Positions 33,755-43,032 of a stretch of DNA of 64,000 nucleotides are shown in pieces (position 1 is the stretch's first letter; each line of letters begins with the position of its first letter). The position numbers were made by a program, and so were the translations under genes. The notes beneath the pieces are model-generated. The model was not told the origin of the DNA, did not search any database, and was given only the letters and a program-made list of their open reading frames with translations. Location of the stretch: contig OZ251449.1 of NCBI GenBank assembly GCA_965242505.1, forward strand, positions 2,356,001 through 2,420,000, given 5' to 3'. This stretch comes from UBA2966 sp965242505. GTDB taxonomy: Bacteria; Pseudomonadota; Alphaproteobacteria; UBA2966.

Positions 33755-34879
33755 ATGCTGAGTCTCGAGAACCTGTGTCTGGCCTACGGCGACCGGACCG
33801 TCGTGACCGGAGCGACCCTTTCGCTCGAGTTCGGAGAGATCGGCTGCCTGCTGGGGCCGAGCGGTTGCGGCAAGTCCACGCTCCTCCGCGGGATCGCGGG
33901 GTTCGAGCGGCCGACGCGCGGCGCCGTCTCGATGGAGGGCCGGCCGCTGTCGGCGCCCTCCGCCGTCGTGGAACCCGAGAAGCGGCGCATCGGCATGGTG
34001 TTCCAGGACTTCGCGCTGTTCCCGCATCTCGACGTCGCGCGCAACGTCGCCTTCGGTCTCAGGGGGGCGGACCGGGGGGAACGGCGCCGCCGCGTCGAGG
34101 AGCTGCTGGAGCTCTTCGGAATGACCGGTTACGAGAAACGCATGCCGCACTCGCTGTCCGGCGGCGAGCAGCAGCGCGTGGCCCTGGCGCGGGCGATGGC
34201 GCCGAAGCCGAAGCTGCTGCTGATGGACGAGGCGTTCTCCAGCCTCGACGCCGAGCTTCGTCTGTCGATCGTGCCGGAAGTGCGGAAAATCCTGAAGCAC
34301 GAGAACATGAGCGCGATCCTCGTGACGCACGACCAGGCGGAGGCTTTCGCCCTGGCGGACCGGGTCGGCGTGATGAACGCGGGCCGCATCCATCAGTGGG
34401 ACGATCCCCGTGACCTGTACCATCGGCCCGCCACGAAATTCGTCGCCCGGTTCGTGGGGGAGGGCGAACTGATCCAGGCGACCTCCATCGACAGGACGAG
34501 ACTGCGGTCGGCGCTCGGCACCCACAACGTGCGCCAGGATCACCACATCGAGGTGGGCCGCGACGTGGAGATTCTGGTGCGGCCCGACGACGTACTGCAC
34601 GACCGAGCGGGCGAACTGATCGGCGAGGTCGTCCAGATATCGTTCCGGGGATCGCACTACCAATACCTCGCGCGGCTGGAGAACGGACAATGCGTGTATT
34701 GTCTGGCGGCCTCCCACGAGAAGCACGAAATCGGCGAACGGGTCGGGTTGACGCCGAAGCTGGAGCATCTCGTGGTGTTCGGCCGGGACGAGTCGAGCGT
34801 CGTCTACGACTCGACCCTGGACACGTTCCTGAAGGCGCTCTCGGTCGACCCCCTCATGTCGTTCGCCCGCGTGAGGTGA
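33755..34879 (+). CDS. Ferric iron ABC transporter, ATP-binding protein (FbpC-like)
   Basis: ATPase of 374 residues. Walker A is LLGPSGCGKSTLLRG, the Q-loop FQDFALFPHL, the signature LSGGEQQRVALARAM, Walker B LLLMDEAFSSLD and the switch histidine VTHDQAEA. A C-terminal TOBE-like regulatory region follows (VRPDDVLHDRAGELIGEVV). GGGAGGAG precedes the ATG. The last 76 bases overlap the 3' end of the convergent DUF1513 gene. Confidence 0.95.
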   Translation: MLSLENLCLAYGDRTVVTGATLSLEFGEIGCLLGPSGCGKSTLLRGIAGFERPTRGAVSMEGRPLSAPSAVVEPEKRRIGMVFQDFALFPHLDVARNVAFGLRGADRGERRRRVEELLELFGMTGYEKRMPHSLSGGEQQRVALARAMAPKPKLLLMDEAFSSLDAELRLSIVPEVRKILKHENMSAILVTHDQAEAFALADRVGVMNAGRIHQWDDPRDLYHRPATKFVARFVGEGELIQATSIDRTRLRSALGTHNVRQDHHIEVGRDVEILVRPDDVLHDRAGELIGEVVQISFRGSHYQYLARLENGQCVYCLAASHEKHEIGERVGLTPKLEHLVVFGRDESSVVYDSTLDTFLKALSVDPLMSFARVR

Positions 34880-35991
34880 TTGTCCCATCGGAGGCGCGCC
34901 AGGAACCGGCTCTCCACCGCCGCCGTCCGACCCGTCGCCGCGTCGAGCAGCGCCGCGCCCCCGGCGCCGCTGGTGGCCAGGAAACGCCCGGGCCGCCCCT
35001 CCGCCGCGACTCCGCTTCCGTCCGCCACGTCGAACGACGCCGACAGCTCGCGCCTCCCGGCGTCCCAGACCGTGACCACGCCGCCCCGCGGCGCCGTGAC
35101 GGCGAAATACGCGCCGCTCGAGTCCGCCGCGACCGAGCCGGTGTACCCCTTCATTCGCCGAAGGATCGCGCGCGGCGCGGGCCGAAGGTCGAGCCCGGCG
35201 TCGTCCGGTCCGTGAAACGCCACCAGGGGGAGCGGGTCGCCGCGCGGTCCTTCGTCCTGAAGGGCGAGGCAGACGAGGCCGTCGGCGACGGCGAGGTGGC
35301 GGATACCGAGCAGGCGCCGGCGCGGCCCGTCGAAAGCCAGCGATCGCGCGAGGCGGCCGTCGGACGGGTCGATGTACGCCAGCGACGGCGACATGGTCGG
35401 GACGTTGAGCTTGCGCCGTCCGGTGTCCGGATGCGTCAGGATACCGCCGTTGGCGACGATCAACGTCGATCCGTCCCCGGAGAGGACGAGCTCGTGCGGC
35501 CCGACGCCGTGACTCGGAAACTCCCGCGCGCGCCGGTAGGTCGGGCGAGTCCGCCAGACCCCGACGACTCCGCGACCGGCGTGGAAGTCGTTCTCGGTCG
35601 TGAACAGGAACTCGCCGTCCGTCGAATGGACGCCGTGCCCGCAGAAATGCCGGCCCGGCGGGGAGCGCAGCAGGCGGGCGCGCCCGGCCCCGTCCCGGCG
35701 CCGGATCACCGCCGCGAACGTTCCCGGGCGGCGGGCGAACGCGACGGCCTCGTCTCCGTCGGGATGCACGGCGATCCCGTGCGCGCGTGCGGGCAACGGC
35801 GCGTCCAGGATCTCGCCGCCATCCGCTCCGAACGCCACCACCCCGCAGGCGCCGTCCGCCGCGCCGTAGGCGCTGAAGTAGGCCGGCCGGTCCCGCGGCG
35901 TCCGGTCCGCCGCGGCGCGCCCGATTCCGGACGCCAGGAGCAACGGCGCGGAGCCCACGAACGACAGGGCCTGCCGGCGTCCGCGGTCCAC
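34804..35991 (-). CDS. DUF1513 domain protein, exported
   Basis: Beta-propeller-like protein of 395 residues from a GTG start two bases after the imelysin stop. The N-terminus DRGRRQALSFVGSAPLLLAS looks like a Tat signal (RRQALSF). The body has propeller-type repeats such as HGIAVHPDGDEAVAFARRPG and GVGPHELVLSGDGSTLIVAN, typical of DUF1513. Family members sit beside imelysin and di-heme DUF1111 genes in iron-controlled operons, so a periplasmic role in iron uptake is inferred. It is the last gene of the operon, and its 3' end overlaps fbpC. Confidence 0.88.
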   Translation of the reverse strand: MDRGRRQALSFVGSAPLLLASGIGRAAADRTPRDRPAYFSAYGAADGACGVVAFGADGGEILDAPLPARAHGIAVHPDGDEAVAFARRPGTFAAVIRRRDGAGRARLLRSPPGRHFCGHGVHSTDGEFLFTTENDFHAGRGVVGVWRTRPTYRRAREFPSHGVGPHELVLSGDGSTLIVANGGILTHPDTGRRKLNVPTMSPSLAYIDPSDGRLARSLAFDGPRRRLLGIRHLAVADGLVCLALQDEGPRGDPLPLVAFHGPDDAGLDLRPAPRAILRRMKGYTGSVAADSSGAYFAVTAPRGGVVTVWDAGRRELSASFDVADGSGVAAEGRPGRFLATSGAGGAALLDAATGRTAAVESRFLARLRWDNHLTRANDMRGSTESAFRNVSRVES

Positions 35992-35993
35992 CG

Positions 35994-37133
35994 TCAGTCG
36001 CCGTCGAGCGCGTTGAACCCCAGAGGCGCGCCGAGCGCCGGAGCCGCCTTGCCGCCGACCAGCGCCACGAGGCCGCGGAGCTGCGCGGAGAGCCGGGCGA
36101 GCCCGTCCCGCGCCGCCGGATCGACGACGGCCCGCGACAGGGGAGGCCGTATGGAGCGCGCCGTCTCCAGGGTCTGTCGAAAGGCCCGCGACAACAGGCC
36201 GGCCAGGTCGGCGTGAGAAGGCTCGAGCAGACGCCTGAGCCCCGGGCCGTCCCCTCCCTCGTACATGGCCTGGATCGCTTCGAGGTTGAGAACGAGGTTG
36301 CGCAAGGAACGGCCGGCGCGCCACGACTCCGCGCGGCGCGGGCGCGCCGACTCCGGGCTCTTCCCCATGACGCGATCGACCTTCATCTCGGCCATGACCT
36401 GCAACGCGGCGTGCGCTCCCCTCACGAATTCGGCGGTCGCGTCCCGATGACTCGCGAAACGCGAGCCCTCGCTTCCCGCCTCCCGGATCTCCCGCGGGAA
36501 CGCTGCGCCCTCCGCGCTCCACTCCGACGACAACCGCGCCGACATGTCCGCGAGATTGTCCGCGATCGCGACGAGGAGCCGGCAGGCGGAGTCGCCTTCC
36601 GCCCCGCTCTCGAGGTTCGCCCGCAACCGCGCGTCGAACAGCAGGCACTCGGCGGCCGGGAAGCCCTGCACCGCGACGCTCGCCGAGCGAAGCGTCTCGG
36701 GCGACGCGCGGGCGGCGTCCGGCCCCGCCAGCAGCGCCTGGATCTGCCGCCCGCCGCGGCCGCGCCTGTCCGGCCAGAAATGCAGGCGGAACCTGCGCAT
36801 ATGCAGTTCTATCGGCCCGTGGTGGACGTGCTCGACCGACATCCATGCGTCCATCGCCGCATGCCAGGCCGCCGCCGCCCCGTCGAGCTCCCTCGGAGGC
36901 GGCGAACCGCAGGACGCCCGCGCGGCCGCGCCGAAGTCCGCCGCGGCCCCGGAGAGGCGCCGATACCGTTCGGCCGCGTGACCCAGCGCCAGGCTTTCGT
37001 TGACGCGGGCGAAGTCCGCCTCGGCGGCCGCGGCGGCGCCGGCCGCGCCGACGCCGCATCCGCACGCGAGCGGAACGGCCAGGAGGACCGCCCACATCCG
37101 CCGGCGCGCCGCCGCGGGCCGCGCACCCGGCAT
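35994..37133 (-). CDS. Imelysin-family protein, second copy of the operon
   Basis: Periplasmic, probably lipid-anchored protein of 379 residues; the signal VLLAVPLACGC ends in a lipobox-like cysteine. Imelysin landmarks are AWHAAMDAWMSVEHVHHGPIE near residue 90 and GFPAAECLLF near 160, the second imelysin motif. Proteins of this family (IrpA, EfeM, peptidase M75-like) bind or process iron carriers, and peptidase activity is doubtful. The start lies one base after the di-heme gene stop, so translation is coupled. Confidence 0.86.
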   Translation of the reverse strand: MPGARPAAARRRMWAVLLAVPLACGCGVGAAGAAAAAEADFARVNESLALGHAAERYRRLSGAAADFGAAARASCGSPPPRELDGAAAAWHAAMDAWMSVEHVHHGPIELHMRRFRLHFWPDRRGRGGRQIQALLAGPDAARASPETLRSASVAVQGFPAAECLLFDARLRANLESGAEGDSACRLLVAIADNLADMSARLSSEWSAEGAAFPREIREAGSEGSRFASHRDATAEFVRGAHAALQVMAEMKVDRVMGKSPESARPRRAESWRAGRSLRNLVLNLEAIQAMYEGGDGPGLRRLLEPSHADLAGLLSRAFRQTLETARSIRPPLSRAVVDPAARDGLARLSAQLRGLVALVGGKAAPALGAPLGFNALDGD

Positions 37134-37134
37134 C

Positions 37135-38658
37135 TCAAAGGGACTCCAGGAAACGAATCAGCCGACGCCGCTCCTCGGGCGGCATGGCGATCACCTCGTC
37201 GCGCTGCGACTCCGCTTCCCCGCCGTGCCACAGGATCGCCTCGAGAAGGTTGCGCGCCCGGCCGTCATGCAGAAAGAAGGTGTGTCCGCTCACCGCCTTC
37301 GTGAGGCCGATGCCCCACAGGGGAGGCGTTCTCCATTCGCGCCCGTTCGCGCGTCCTTCCGGTTTTCCGTCCGCCAGACCGTCTCCCATGTCGTGCAGGA
37401 GAAGGTCGGTATAGGGCCAGATCAACTGTCGCGACTGTTCGGGCAGTCCGGGCAGGTCCCTCGGCGTGATGAACTTGGGGCGATGGCAGGATATGCAGCC
37501 CGTCTCGTAGAACACGCGTTTCCCCGCGAGGACCTCGGGATCGTCGAGGCCGCGCCGCGCCGGAACCGCGAGGTTCCGGGAATAGAAGACCACGAGATCG
37601 ACGACCTCCTGGTGCGCCTCGACGTTCCCGAACTCGGGGCTGTCGCCATCCGGCGCATGGAGGCAGTCGGTCTGCCGGGGCGTGCACTCTCCCGCTCCGC
37701 CGGGGCGGAGGGGGGTGGAGATGCCGATATCGCCGGAAAAGGCGCCAGAGGCCTGATCCTCGATCGTCGCGGCGCCGGCCTTCCAGCCGAAGCGGCCCAG
37801 CGCCACGCGCTCCAGCTTGCCGCTCCAGACCCGGTTCGCCCTGCCCGAAATGCCGTTTCCGTCCGCGTCTCCGGGGTCGGCCGCGGCGACGATATGGTCC
37901 TCGGAAATGGCCTCCAGCAAGCCGAGGCCGATCATCGGAGGCGCGACCCTGGGCGAGATCATGACCCGTTCGCTCATGGGACCGTAGCCGAGGTCGGTCA
38001 CGGTATAGGCGGGCTGGCGCAGACGGGCGACCTCGCCGCCCGAGAGCCGCACGGCCCGCTCCGTATAGACGACGCGCATGCGCCCTTCCGGCGCATGGCC
38101 CTGGATGGCCCGATCCTGCAGCTGCTCCCCATAGGTCGGTTCCGGAACGACCGCGCGGCGTCCGCCGCCGACAGCCCGGCGCTCCGCCTCCGTTCGCGGC
38201 GGGACGCCGAGGCGCAGGAACATGGAGACCGCGTCGTCGTCGGGCCAGTTCCCCGACGGCGGATGGCCGCGGCCGTCCTTGAGATGGCAGCGCTGGCAGG
38301 AACGCGCGTTGAACAGGGGGCCGAGTCCGTCGGCGGCGCGGGTCGAGGCCGGTGCCGACACCCAGACGCGGCGGAACAGCCCGTCGCCAATCCTGAAGTC
38401 GAGCTGCCTCTCGAAGCTCATGTTGGCGGAGTTGTGCGAGAACGCGTTGGCGCCGGGCTTCCTGCGCGACGTCAGGGCTCCCGCCGGCAGCCTTTCGAAG
38501 GCTTCCGGTTTCGAGAAATCGCCGGTCGGGGCGACGACCTCCGCGTCGTCGAGGGCGAGAGCGGAGCCCGCCGCCGCCGGCGCGAGAACGAGGAACAGAA
38601 GCCCCGCGGCGGAAAACCGCCGCGGGGCGAGTCTCGCGGGCGGCGCCCGGCGGATCAC
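37135..38658 (-). CDS. Di-heme c-type cytochrome, DUF1111 (thiol oxidoreductase-like)
   Basis: Periplasmic cytochrome of 507 residues. A signal peptide (GLLFLVLAPAAAGSALA) precedes two CxxCH heme sites, CQRCH and CISCH. The surrounding GLGPLFNARSCQRCHLKDG and the C-terminal GHTFFLHDGRARNLLEAILW are hallmark DUF1111 segments. The GTG start overlaps the upstream imelysin stop (GTGA). A redox function in iron acquisition is inferred from the operon. Confidence 0.92.
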   Translation of the reverse strand: MIRRAPPARLAPRRFSAAGLLFLVLAPAAAGSALALDDAEVVAPTGDFSKPEAFERLPAGALTSRRKPGANAFSHNSANMSFERQLDFRIGDGLFRRVWVSAPASTRAADGLGPLFNARSCQRCHLKDGRGHPPSGNWPDDDAVSMFLRLGVPPRTEAERRAVGGGRRAVVPEPTYGEQLQDRAIQGHAPEGRMRVVYTERAVRLSGGEVARLRQPAYTVTDLGYGPMSERVMISPRVAPPMIGLGLLEAISEDHIVAAADPGDADGNGISGRANRVWSGKLERVALGRFGWKAGAATIEDQASGAFSGDIGISTPLRPGGAGECTPRQTDCLHAPDGDSPEFGNVEAHQEVVDLVVFYSRNLAVPARRGLDDPEVLAGKRVFYETGCISCHRPKFITPRDLPGLPEQSRQLIWPYTDLLLHDMGDGLADGKPEGRANGREWRTPPLWGIGLTKAVSGHTFFLHDGRARNLLEAILWHGGEAESQRDEVIAMPPEERRRLIRFLESL

Positions 38659-39917
38659 TTGAAGACGGCCTCGGGATCGTCGAGACTGTCCGAACCCTCG
38701 AACTCGATCCGTTCCAGGCCGAGAGCGGCGACCGCCTTCTCGATGGCGCGGGTCTGCGCGCCGAGGGCGTCCACGGCCGCCTGGACGCGGGCGTTGCCGG
38801 GCCCGTTGTCCGGGCCGATCATCTGATCGTACGCCTCGCCGCCCTCCGCGGCGTCCACGATGCCGCGCATCGCCGCCAACGTGGCGTCGATCCGCTCGCG
38901 CAACTCCGCGTCCGCGTCGGCGGAGACCGCGGCGACGAGCGCGCCGAATCCGGGGCCGCTCACTTGGGAACCGTCGACGCGCCGGTAGGTTCCAAGGTAG
39001 ACGTTCCGGATTCCGAGGGCGTTGTAGTAGTGGGAGTTGTGGGTGTTGTCGCTGAAGCAGTCGTGCTCCTCTTCCGGGTCGTGGAGCATCAGGCCGAGCT
39101 TCATGCGCTCCCCGGCGAGCTCGCCGTACGAAAGGCTCCCCATCCCGGTGACGATGGCCGCGAGCCCGCGCTCCACGTCGCCGCCGAGCAGAGTCTCCCG
39201 GGCTGCGCCGCCGACGGACCATTGCTCCACCATCCACGCCAGATCGTCGACGAGCAGATCGGTGGCGGTCCGGAGATACGCCGCGCGGCGGTCGCAATTG
39301 CCCCACGAGCAGTTCGCGGCGTCGAAATCGCTGGCCGGGCGGTCGCCGGCGCCCGGGCCGACGCCGTTCAGGTCCTGTCCCCAGAGCAGGAACTCCACGG
39401 CGTGATATCCCGTGGCGACGTTCGCCTCGACCTCGCCCGCCTCGTGCAGCGTGTCGGCCAGCAGATCCTTCGTGATGCGCCGGGCGTCGATCGTGCGGCC
39501 CGACACCTTCAGCATGGGGCTCGCGACGACGTTGACCCGGTAGTACGGGTTCTCGTCGGACTCGGCCCCGTAGCTCGCCGCGACGTAATCGATAAATCCC
39601 TCGTCGAGCGGCCAGGCGTTCACCTTGCCCTCCCAGTCATCGACGATGGCGTTGCCGAAACGATAGACCTCGGTCTGCTGGTAGGGAACGCGCGCCGCGA
39701 TCCAGGCGGCCCTCGCCGCGGCGAGGTTCCCCGCCGTGGGTCTGGCGACGAGCCGCTCGACCGCCCGTTGCAGGTCGCGCGCCGTCTCCAGCGAATCTTC
39801 GTACATGGCGTGCGCGATGTCCGCGTAATGCGCGAGCACCGCGCGCCCGTCGTCCGCCGCCGCGGCGGGAGTGGACAACAGGAAGCACGCCGCGGTGGCT
39901 CGAAGTGACGTCTTCAT
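38655..39917 (-). CDS. Imelysin-family iron-regulated protein (IrpA-like)
   Basis: Exported protein of 420 residues with a clean signal peptide (ATAACFLLSTPAAAADD). The imelysin GxHxxE motif is GYHAVEFLLWGQD near residue 170, and AWPLDEGFIDYV and HNSHYYNALGIRNVYLG are conserved blocks. Family members are iron-regulated surface or periplasmic proteins; the metal-binding histidine and glutamate suggest iron binding. It follows the porin gene by 22 bases and precedes the di-heme gene with a four-base overlap. Confidence 0.92.
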   Translation of the reverse strand: MKTSLRATAACFLLSTPAAAADDGRAVLAHYADIAHAMYEDSLETARDLQRAVERLVARPTAGNLAAARAAWIAARVPYQQTEVYRFGNAIVDDWEGKVNAWPLDEGFIDYVAASYGAESDENPYYRVNVVASPMLKVSGRTIDARRITKDLLADTLHEAGEVEANVATGYHAVEFLLWGQDLNGVGPGAGDRPASDFDAANCSWGNCDRRAAYLRTATDLLVDDLAWMVEQWSVGGAARETLLGGDVERGLAAIVTGMGSLSYGELAGERMKLGLMLHDPEEEHDCFSDNTHNSHYYNALGIRNVYLGTYRRVDGSQVSGPGFGALVAAVSADADAELRERIDATLAAMRGIVDAAEGGEAYDQMIGPDNGPGNARVQAAVDALGAQTRAIEKAVAALGLERIEFEGSDSLDDPEAVFK

Positions 39918-39939
39918 CGTATTCTCCTTTCGATCGCTA

Positions 39940-41100
39940 TCAGAACTCGACCGCGACTTGCGCGGTGACCGCGTCGGCCTCGTTTCCGGTTCCCCCCGCC
40001 GACGCGTCGTAGTCTTCGTCGCGCGCCCACTCGAGGGTTCCGCTCACGCGGTCGGCCAGGTCGACGGAGAGGCTCGCGAGGTAGCGGGATTCCGGCAGCT
40101 CGAGGGCGAGCGCCTGGTCGGTTCCCTGCGCGGCCAGCGCGAAGGTCGCGTCCCTGCCGCCCAGCGAGAAGCCGTAGCCCGCCTCGACGTTCCATGCCGA
40201 CGGCTCCGCGCCCCCATCGCCGAAGGGGACCTCTCCGGGCTGGAACTCGTCCAGCGCCGACAGGTATTCGCCGATCAGCGAGACGTCGCCGAACCGGAGG
40301 ACGACGCTTCCGGTCCAGCCGGGCGCGCGAGAGGCGTAGACGCCCCCCTCGCCGAGGCCGTCCCCGATGGCTCCTTCCAGGCCGTCGGAGTCTCCGACGT
40401 CGTTGATCCAGCCCAGACCCAGCGCGAAACCACGTTCGTCCCCCTCCATCTCGTAGCCGGCCGCGGCGCCGAACCCGTCGATCTCGTCCTTGCCGCCCTC
40501 GTCGTTCGCGCCGTTGAACACGTAGGTGGATCCGGAGAACCCGTTCGCGGAAAAATCGAACTGGACGGCGGTTTCACGGGTTTCGCCGATCTCCAGGGTA
40601 AGGGGGTCGGAGATCATATTGCTCTCGAAGGTCCCGAAGGGCAGGTAGACCTGTCCGGCCGTCACCGACCACGCGCCTTCGGAAGGGCCCGCGGTCAGGC
40701 TGGCGGTGTCGACCTCCAGAGGGGTATCGTCCTCCTCGTAGAGCAGGCCGATCTCGGCGCTCATCCAGTCGTTGACCTGCGCGCCGATCCCGATGGCCGC
40801 GGTCGCGACGGCGACGTCGCTGGCCGAATCGCCCTCGAACGGGCTGCTGTGGGACCCTTCGACCTCCACGACGCCGGTGATCTCCAGATCGTCGAACCAG
40901 GCGTCATCCCGCCCCACGAGGCGGGAAATCTCCCGCTCCTTCTCGACGATCACCCTGTCCTGATCGGCGATCCGCCGTTCCAGGCGCCGGATTCGCTGTT
41001 CCATGTTCGCCAGACGCTCCTCGATCGAGGTCTGCGCCAGCGCGGGCGCGTTCCAGGCGATCAGGGCCAGCGCCGCCGCAAGCAAGAATATCGGCTTCAT
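39940..41100 (-). CDS. Outer membrane porin, LbtU/carbohydrate-porin-like, first gene of iron operon
   Basis: Predicted beta-barrel of 386 residues. A signal peptide (LLAAALALIAWNAPALAQ) is followed by a coiled coil (IEERLANMEQRIRRLERRI), as in LbtU-type siderophore porins, and then alternating barrel strands ending in VAVEF. Few cysteines or basic clusters occur. It heads the five-gene operon, and a strong Fur-box match lies 134-152 bases upstream, so iron control is likely. Substrate (siderophore or ferrous chelate) is inferred. Confidence 0.85.
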   Translation of the reverse strand: MKPIFLLAAALALIAWNAPALAQTSIEERLANMEQRIRRLERRIADQDRVIVEKEREISRLVGRDDAWFDDLEITGVVEVEGSHSSPFEGDSASDVAVATAAIGIGAQVNDWMSAEIGLLYEEDDTPLEVDTASLTAGPSEGAWSVTAGQVYLPFGTFESNMISDPLTLEIGETRETAVQFDFSANGFSGSTYVFNGANDEGGKDEIDGFGAAAGYEMEGDERGFALGLGWINDVGDSDGLEGAIGDGLGEGGVYASRAPGWTGSVVLRFGDVSLIGEYLSALDEFQPGEVPFGDGGAEPSAWNVEAGYGFSLGGRDATFALAAQGTDQALALELPESRYLASLSVDLADRVSGTLEWARDEDYDASAGGTGNEADAVTAQVAVEF

Positions 41101-41233
41101 CAGTCAGCTCCTTCGCTGTTGCGATTGTCGGCCGCGATACGGCCGCAGGGGCTGGCTGGCGGTCGGCTTGCTTGCCCGCGATCCCCGAGACCGCGCGCCG
41201 CCGGAGCGGCGCACGGATATCGACGATCGGATA

Positions 41234-41252
41234 GATAATGATAATCAATCAC
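41234..41252 (-). promoter_or_regulatory. Strong Fur-box-like operator of the imelysin operon
   Basis: GATAATGATAATCAATCAC on the plus strand matches the classic 19-base Fur box at 16 positions. It is the most AT-rich spot in this stretch and lies upstream of the porin gene. Confidence 0.8.
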
Positions 41253-41319
41253 ATTTCGACGTCAAGCGAATTCAGGCGGCATTTCTCATTCTGCCTGTCC
41301 GCGGGTTCCATCCGGCGAC

Positions 41320-41462
41320 GGGGGGACGGGAGGGTCCGTTCGCGCTCCTCTCCGCTGCCGCGACCCCCACCCCGGCCCTCCCCCTGCAAGGGGGAGGGAG
41401 AATCAAGGGGGGACGGAGGAGGGGGGTGGACCGCGGTCGGGAGCTTTCGCCGCGCGGCGCGG
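41320..41462. repeat. Composite palindromic intergenic repeat (locus 14)
   Basis: Reverse-oriented unit. B palindrome (CTCCCCCTGCAAGGGGGAGG) preceded by CGACCCCCACCCCGGCC, then a degraded A part (AAGGGGGGACGGAGGAGGGG). Confidence 0.8.
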
Positions 41463-41514
41463 GAGCGTAGGATACGGGCCGGAGACGTTCGAGCGACCGG
41501 CGAAGGAGGGCGCC

Positions 41515-41985
41515 ATGCAAGGCGACGAAAGGGTTGTCGATTTTCTCAATCGCGTCCTGAGGAACGAACTGACGGCCATCAACCAGTACTTCCTGCATTC
41601 ACGCATGTTGAAGAACTGGGGCGTGTCCCGTCTGGCCAGGCGCGAGTACGAGGAGTCGGTCGACGAAATGAAGCACGCGGACAGGCTGGTCGAGCGGATA
41701 CTGTTCCTCGAAGGCCTGCCCAACCTCCAGGATCTCAACAAGCTCCTGATCGGCGAATCCGTGAAGGAGATTCTGGAGTGCGACCTGAAGCTGGAACACG
41801 AGGCGATCCCGCTGGCGCGGGAGGCCATCGCATGCTGCGAACAGCGGTCCGACTACGTGACCCGCGAGCTGCTCAAGGACATCCTGGAAGGGGAAGAGGA
41901 GCACGTCGACTGGCTGGAGACGCAGCTCGGACTCGTGGAGGCGATGGGTCTGGAGAACTACGTCCAGTTTCAGAGCGGGAAGTGA
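41515..41985 (+). CDS. bfr: Bacterioferritin
   Basis: Iron-storage protein of 156 residues that assembles into a 24-mer cage. All di-iron ligands are present: E18, E51, H54, E94, E127 and H130. The heme-ligand methionine is M52 in DEMKHADRL. GAAGGAGGGCGCC precedes the ATG, an excellent ribosome site. Bfd, which releases the stored iron, is encoded convergently 85 bases downstream. Confidence 0.97.
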   Translation: MQGDERVVDFLNRVLRNELTAINQYFLHSRMLKNWGVSRLARREYEESVDEMKHADRLVERILFLEGLPNLQDLNKLLIGESVKEILECDLKLEHEAIPLAREAIACCEQRSDYVTRELLKDILEGEEEHVDWLETQLGLVEAMGLENYVQFQSGK

Positions 41986-42070
41986 CCGGACGGCGCGCGG
42001 CGGCCGGAACGCGTTCCGGACGAAGCCGGGGCCGACGGAACGCGGCCCGGCAACTCCCGGCCGGGGCCCG

Positions 42071-42262
42071 TCAACCCACCGCCGAATCCGCGGCCGGCGC
42101 CGCGTTCGCCTCGTCCATCAGGGCCTGGGCGAATTCGAGGCAGCGGCCGCACCGGGGACCGTTTCCGAGCACGGAGTACGCTTCTTCCGCCGAACGGGCA
42201 CCGCCCGACGCGAGGTCGCGAAGGTCGCTTTCCCGGTATCGATTGCAAATGCAGACGTACAT
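42071..42262 (-). CDS. bfd: Bacterioferritin-associated ferredoxin
   Basis: Small 2Fe-2S protein of 63 residues that reduces ferric iron in bacterioferritin for release. The cluster ligands C4, C6, C38 and C41 (MYVCICN and GPRCGRC) have the exact Bfd spacing. The ATG at 42262 follows GGAGGGAG. It is convergent to bfr and probably iron-regulated through the site at 42305-42333. Confidence 0.96.
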   Translation of the reverse strand: MYVCICNRYRESDLRDLASGGARSAEEAYSVLGNGPRCGRCLEFAQALMDEANAAPAADSAVG

Positions 42263-42304
42263 GATTCGCGGCTCCCTCCAGCCAGCGCCGCACGGGGGAA
42301 CCCC

Positions 42305-42333
42305 ATGCTGATGCAAGTAAGAGTCATTGTCAA
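42305..42333 (-). promoter_or_regulatory. Putative bfd promoter overlapped by a weak Fur-like site
   Basis: On the minus strand TTGACA, 17 bases, CAGCAT. The overlapping GACAATGACTCTTACTTGC (42313-42331) matches the Fur consensus at 11 of 19 positions. The promoter lies over the stop codon of the upstream gene. Confidence 0.42.
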
Positions 42334-42902
42334 TACCGTTTCGAACGGGCCTCGGGCAGGGGAAATTTCCCGGCCGCCCTGCGCGTCGGCGGCGGCAGCT
42401 CGAGCCCGCCCGCGCGCAGGTTCGCCGCCAGCCGGTCGGCCCGCAGCGCGCCGTAAGGGGGCGCCGGGGGCTCCAGCCCCTCCCGCGCGATGGCCCGGAC
42501 CAGGTCCTTCATCCCGGCTTGGGCCGCCCCGACGAGCAACAGGAAGCCGTATTCGTCGGGGCTCAGCGAGTTGCACCTGGGGCAGTGAAAGTCGAGACGC
42601 CGCCGCGCGTGGCGGCCGTAGAGCGACATGAGGCCGTCGAGTTCGCCGAAGATCTCCTCGGCATGGGCGCAGCGCAGCCCGTCGACGATGCTCCTGGCTA
42701 CGGGAACGTCCTTCATGAAACCCCGGACCCAGGTTCTCATGGCCCAGAGGATCAGGTTCCCGGCTTCCGTGAGGTCGCCGCGGGCGAGACGGACGGCCTT
42801 CGGCCGGACGTAGACGATGGACGCGCCTGCGCCTTTCGGCGCGGCATCGGACCCGGCGACCGGGCCCGGCGGATCGAGGTGATCGGCTTCGCGCTTCGAC
42901 AC
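42330..42902 (-). CDS. Conserved-looking protein of unknown function in the HemP-Bfd cluster
   Basis: Protein of 190 residues from a GTG start with GGGAG about eleven bases upstream. A zinc-type CPRC motif sits in LDFHCPRCNSLSPDEYG, preceded by a long helix-rich region (AGNLILWAMRTWVRGFMKD). It lies between hemP and bfd on the same strand, so a role in iron or heme economy is plausible. No named family recognised. Confidence 0.68.
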   Translation of the reverse strand: MSKREADHLDPPGPVAGSDAAPKGAGASIVYVRPKAVRLARGDLTEAGNLILWAMRTWVRGFMKDVPVARSIVDGLRCAHAEEIFGELDGLMSLYGRHARRRLDFHCPRCNSLSPDEYGFLLLVGAAQAGMKDLVRAIAREGLEPPAPPYGALRADRLAANLRAGGLELPPPTRRAAGKFPLPEARSKRY

Positions 42903-43032
42903 TGCGGTCTGGCTCCCTTGTCGGTTTCGTTCGGGGTCGGGAACCTGGCTGGCTGATCGCCGTCGCGGGCCATTGGCTGGCTTGGTTCGATAACGGAACT
43001 GGAGGCGGCGGAAGGATCGGATCTCCCGTGGT

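Noticed and set aside
41986..42070. Bidirectional terminator between bfr and bfd
   Set aside because: The CGGAACGCGTTCCG palindrome is short and no T-run follows on either strand.
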